DNA of 17,396 bases from contig UQTD01000044.1 of assembly GCA_900543845.1 (NCBI GenBank), positions 1 to 17,396 on the forward strand, written 5' to 3'. The position numbers and the translations under genes are program-made. The DNA is from an uncultured Collinsella sp. GTDB taxonomy: Bacteria; Actinomycetota; Coriobacteriia; Coriobacteriales; Coriobacteriaceae. The notes beneath the pieces are model-generated. The model was not told the DNA's origin. It did no database searches and saw only the letters and a list, made by a program, of their open reading frames with translations. This document shows, piece after piece, positions 13,698-17,396 of the stretch (position 1 is its first letter; each line of letters starts with the position of its first letter).

Positions 13698-13725
13698 AAC
13701 ATACCACGGGAGCGACCGTTTGCAA
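13698..13725 (-). promoter_or_regulatory. Candidate ferredoxin promoter
   Basis: On the minus strand TTGCAA (13725-13720) is followed after 16 bases by TATGTT (13703-13698), which would start transcription about 50 bases before the ferredoxin ATG. Each box matches four of six consensus bases, so this is a moderate candidate. Confidence 0.4.
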
Positions 13726-13868
13726 TACCCTCTGGCCGGCATCTTCATACCGTTCGCCGAGTATGCCAAGGTTTACTAAAAAACACGCAGGTGGGGCCGT
13801 TGAGCTGCGCAAATGTTAGCTAAAGGTGACTTGAATTATTGAGCTATTGAGCGCGCTTGCGGAAAGGG

Positions 13869-13968
13869 CATCCCGTTATTTAGCCGAAAACTGGGTTGCA
13901 GTTTCCGGTTGGGCCCGCTGGCGGAAACTGCGACCCGTAATCCACGTCCAAAACGGGACGAGTTTTCC
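13869..13968. repeat. Nested inverted-repeat element between ferredoxin and dnaK
   Basis: The inner stem joins 13893-13907 with 13922-13936 (GGGTTGCAGTTTCCG, 14 of 15 paired) around 14 bases. An outer stem joins CATCCCGTT (13869-13877) with AACGGGACG (13952-13960), 8 of 9. A third pair, GAAAACT (13886-13892) with AGTTTTC (13961-13967), would cross the outer stem and so offers an alternative fold or pseudoknot. No open frame of substance uses the segment. The rest of 13726-13868 shows no gene and no strong signal beyond a tandem TATTGAGC at 13838-13853. Confidence 0.5.
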
Positions 13969-14032
13969 ATAAGGCAGCCCCAGGCACCCCCGGACGCAAA
14001 TCTCAGCCATCTCTACATAGATCTCGATAGAC

Positions 14033-14091
14033 TTGCCGAGAACTCCATCAGCGCATCTACCTGCGCATTTGAGAACCTAAACTCTCGGCAA
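14033..14091. promoter_or_regulatory. Spaced 9-bp inverted repeat upstream of dnaK
   Basis: TTGCCGAGA (14033-14041) and its perfect complement TCTCGGCAA (14083-14091) are separated by 41 bases, just upstream of the AT-rich promoter region of dnaK. The spacing suits a looped operator or a chance pair. It matches neither the CIRCE nor the HAIR consensus that I know for heat-shock operons. Confidence 0.3.
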
Positions 14092-14109
14092 TAAGAAATC
14101 TTATATGAA

Positions 14110-14152
14110 TTGACTTAGATTTTGTATATTCCGGCCCATAAGGGGATACACT
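14110..14152 (+). promoter_or_regulatory. Probable dnaK promoter region
   Basis: The only AT-rich stretch before dnaK (14092-14130) holds TTGACT (14110-14115), TTGTAT (14122-14127), TATATT (14125-14130) and GATACA/TACACT (14145-14152). The pair TTGTAT-17-GATACA has correct spacing, while TTGACT has no good -10 at 16-18 bases. The promoter is probably here, but the exact boxes are uncertain. The leader to the dnaK start would be about 70-80 bases. Confidence 0.35.
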
Positions 14153-14174
14153 ACATCCTGAAAGACAAGCCGAA

Positions 14175-14204
14175 GCGCCGCGCGACAGACCGTCGAGGCG
14201 GCGC
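14175..14204 (+). other. Hairpin in the dnaK untranslated leader
   Basis: GCGCCGC (14175-14181) pairs with GCGGCGC (14198-14204), and CGAC/GTCG continues inside around a five-base loop. It leaves the GAGAGAGGG ribosome binding site free, so it is not an obvious heat-opened thermometer; it may stabilise the transcript. Confidence 0.4.
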
Positions 14205-14231
14205 GAACGCAAAAGAGAGAGGGAATTTCTA

Positions 14232-16124
<1,893 letters not shown>

Positions 16125-16126
16125 TC

Positions 16127-16969
16127 ATGTCCGCCCGTAAAGCTCGCACGGAGGCGGCTGCCGCTGGCGCCGCCCCCGTTGACTCTGAGGAGAAGGACGT
16201 GAAGATTCCCGTAGAGGCCGTCGACGACACCGAGGTCAACGAGGCCGAGGCCGTCGAGGCTGCCGAGAACCAGGTAGAGGATTCCAACAAGGAGGCGACG
16301 ATGACCGAGGACGAGATGGTGGAAGCTGCTATCCGCGCCGGTGAGGAAGCCGCCGACAACGACTTTAAGCTCAAGTTCGAGCAGGCCCAAAAGGAGCTTG
16401 CCGACGTGCGCTGTGAGCTCGATGCTGCGGCAGAGGCTCAGAAGGCCGCCGAGGACAAGGCAAAGGACGCCACCGAGCGCACTGCCCGTCTGCAGGCCGA
16501 CTGGGAGAACTTCCGTCGCCGCACTGCCAACGAGCGCATCGCCGAGCGCGAGCGCGCGACCGAGAAGCTCGTCACCGCGCTGCTGCCGGTGGTTGACGAT
16601 ATCGAGCGTGCGATCGACCATGCCCGTAGCCAGGAGCTTTCCGACGATTTTAAGCAGTTCGTCGATGGCGTTGACGCGGTGCATGCCAAGCTGCTCGATG
16701 TGTTTGCGCACGAGGGCGTTGAGCCCATCGACCCCAAGGGCGAGGCGTTCGATCCGCTCGAGCACCAGGCTGTGGGTCGTGTCGAGGACGCATCGCAGTA
16801 CGACGAGACCGTCAACGACGTGTACCAGAAGGGCTACCGCATGGCGGACCGCATCCTGCGCTCCGCGATGGTGACGGTGACCTACGGTGGCGATAAGCGC
16901 CCCGCACCGGAGCCCGAAGCGGCGCCCGAGGATGCCGCGGCCGATACGGCCGAGAGCACCGAGGAGTAA
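16127..16969 (+). CDS. grpE: Nucleotide exchange factor GrpE
   Basis: Dimeric exchange factor that releases ADP from DnaK. The long N-terminal part (1-58) is acidic and of low complexity, followed by a helix-rich coiled coil (about 75-160) with LQADWENFRRR (122-132), then the four-helix region and the C-terminal beta domain with DPKGEAFDPLEHQAV and VYQKGYRMADRILRSAMVTV, both diagnostic. The tail (PAPEPEAAPED) is Pro/Ala/Glu rich. The ATG at 16127 is two bases after dnaK and has only a weak site inside the dnaK end, so it probably depends on coupling. An in-frame ATG at 16301 has a near-perfect ribosome binding site and would give 222 residues, closer to the usual family size. Both forms may exist; the longer is given as the maximal frame. 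Confidence 0.9.
   Translation: MSARKARTEAAAAGAAPVDSEEKDVKIPVEAVDDTEVNEAEAVEAAENQVEDSNKEATMTEDEMVEAAIRAGEEAADNDFKLKFEQAQKELADVRCELDAAAEAQKAAEDKAKDATERTARLQADWENFRRRTANERIAERERATEKLVTALLPVVDDIERAIDHARSQELSDDFKQFVDGVDAVHAKLLDVFAHEGVEPIDPKGEAFDPLEHQAVGRVEDASQYDETVNDVYQKGYRMADRILRSAMVTVTYGGDKRPAPEPEAAPEDAAADTAESTEE
16289..16303 (+). promoter_or_regulatory. Strong ribosome binding site with internal grpE start
   Basis: AAGGAGG (16289-16295) is followed after five bases by ATG (16301-16303) in the grpE frame. This is the best ribosome binding site in the chaperone operon, stronger than that of the upstream start, and may mark the real or a second grpE start (residue 59). Confidence 0.5.
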
Positions 16970-16974
16970 TTGAG

Positions 16975-17006
16975 AAGGGCCCCGGGGCAACACCCGGGGC
17001 CCTTTC
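16975..17006 (+). terminator. Hairpin between grpE and dnaJ (terminator or attenuator)
   Basis: AAGGGCCCCGGG (16975-16986) pairs perfectly with 16993-17004 around GCAACA, five bases after the grpE stop. The following T-run is short (TTTCT), so termination may be partial and dnaJ could be read at reduced level. A smaller hairpin, CCGCCG/CGGCGG (17034-17054), lies before the dnaJ ribosome binding site. No separate dnaJ promoter stands out in the 107-base gap. Confidence 0.6.
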
Positions 17007-17076
17007 TGGCCTAGTGCCACATGAAAGCATGAGCCGCCGCCCGCTGGACGGCGGATGAAACAGGAGAGGAGCTACG

Positions 17077-17396
17077 ATGGCTGCAGGCAAAACCTTCTAT
17101 GACATCCTGGGCGTATCCAAGAGCGCCTCCGACAAAGAGATCAAGAGCGCGTTTCGCAAGCTCGCGCAAAAATATCACCCCGATGCCGGCGGCGACGAGG
17201 CCAAGTTTAAGGAGATTAGCGAGGCCTACGAGACGCTTTCGGACGAGAAGAAGCGCAAAGAGTACGACCAGATGCTCATGTTCGGCGGCATGCCGGGCGC
17301 GGGCGGCGCGTATAGCGGTGGCTACGGCGCCGGTGCCGGCGCGAGCGGTTGGGGCGATATCTTCGACAGCATCTTCAGCGGCAACGGCGCCTGGGG
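17077..17396 (+). CDS. dnaJ: DnaJ-family co-chaperone, 5' part (cut by window end)
   Basis: J-domain protein that delivers substrates to DnaK and triggers its ATPase. The visible 106 residues hold a complete J domain (about 6-68) with KTFYDILGVSKSAS, the essential His34-Pro35-Asp36 and FKEISEAYETLSDEKKRKEYD. A Gly-rich linker starts near residue 70 and contains WGDIFDSIF, a DIF-type motif. The ATG follows AGGAGAGGAG by five bases. The window ends before any zinc finger or C-terminal domain, so a class I DnaJ cannot be told from a zinc-finger-less DnaJ/CbpA type. The position after dnaK-grpE fits the operon co-chaperone. In Actinobacteria hspR often follows; that cannot be seen here. Confidence 0.92.
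   Translation, partial: MAAGKTFYDILGVSKSASDKEIKSAFRKLAQKYHPDAGGDEAKFKEISEAYETLSDEKKRKEYDQMLMFGGMPGAGGAYSGGYGAGAGASGWGDIFDSIFSGNGAW

Overview
The window looks like chromosome from a high-GC, Gram-positive, gut-type anaerobe of the Coriobacteriia, most likely Collinsella or a close relative. This is inferred from three things: GC-rich codon use, an LPxTG-type giant surface protein of the MBG/YDG-repeat kind, and a NAD biosynthesis operon closed by a NiaR-type regulator beside a 2[4Fe-4S] ferredoxin and a dnaK-grpE-dnaJ chaperone operon. No 16S or other marker is present, so the genus is an inference.

Layout. Positions 1-366 hold the 3' end of an unrecognised gene. Positions 427-2426 (minus strand) hold a two-component pair: an AgrA-type LytTR response regulator followed, with a one-base overlap, by an AgrC-like GHKL sensor kinase. 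Divergent from it, 2669-8899 encodes a 2076-residue secreted, sortase-anchored protein. It has an N-terminal beta-helix-like part, two-and-a-half copies of a roughly 470-residue composite repeat, three Cys/His modules that resemble zinc ribbons, a poly-Thr/Lys wall segment and an LPQSG anchor. Positions 8900-9383 carry no gene. They hold four consecutive palindromic elements: a terminator, a 209-bp element with 30-bp perfect inverted termini, a 69-bp hairpin, and a 19-bp-arm palindrome lying on the promoter of the next operon.

Positions 9384-13251 form the operon nadA-nadB-nadC-niaR, the de novo route from aspartate to nicotinate mononucleotide plus its probable niacin-sensing repressor. The palindrome on its promoter is the obvious candidate for the NiaR operator. 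A bidirectional terminator at 13374-13413 separates it from a small ferredoxin gene on the minus strand. A gene-free stretch (13638-14231) then holds nested inverted repeats and the dnaK leader. The dnaK-grpE-dnaJ series (14232 to the window end) is the Hsp70 machine; a hairpin between grpE and dnaJ may reduce expression of the latter.

The proteins in the housekeeping part are ordinary. The unusual content is the giant surface protein with its neighbouring signalling pair, and the high density of different long palindromes between genes, several of which look like members of dispersed repeat families. No CRISPR array, tRNA, rRNA, transposase or phage gene was seen.
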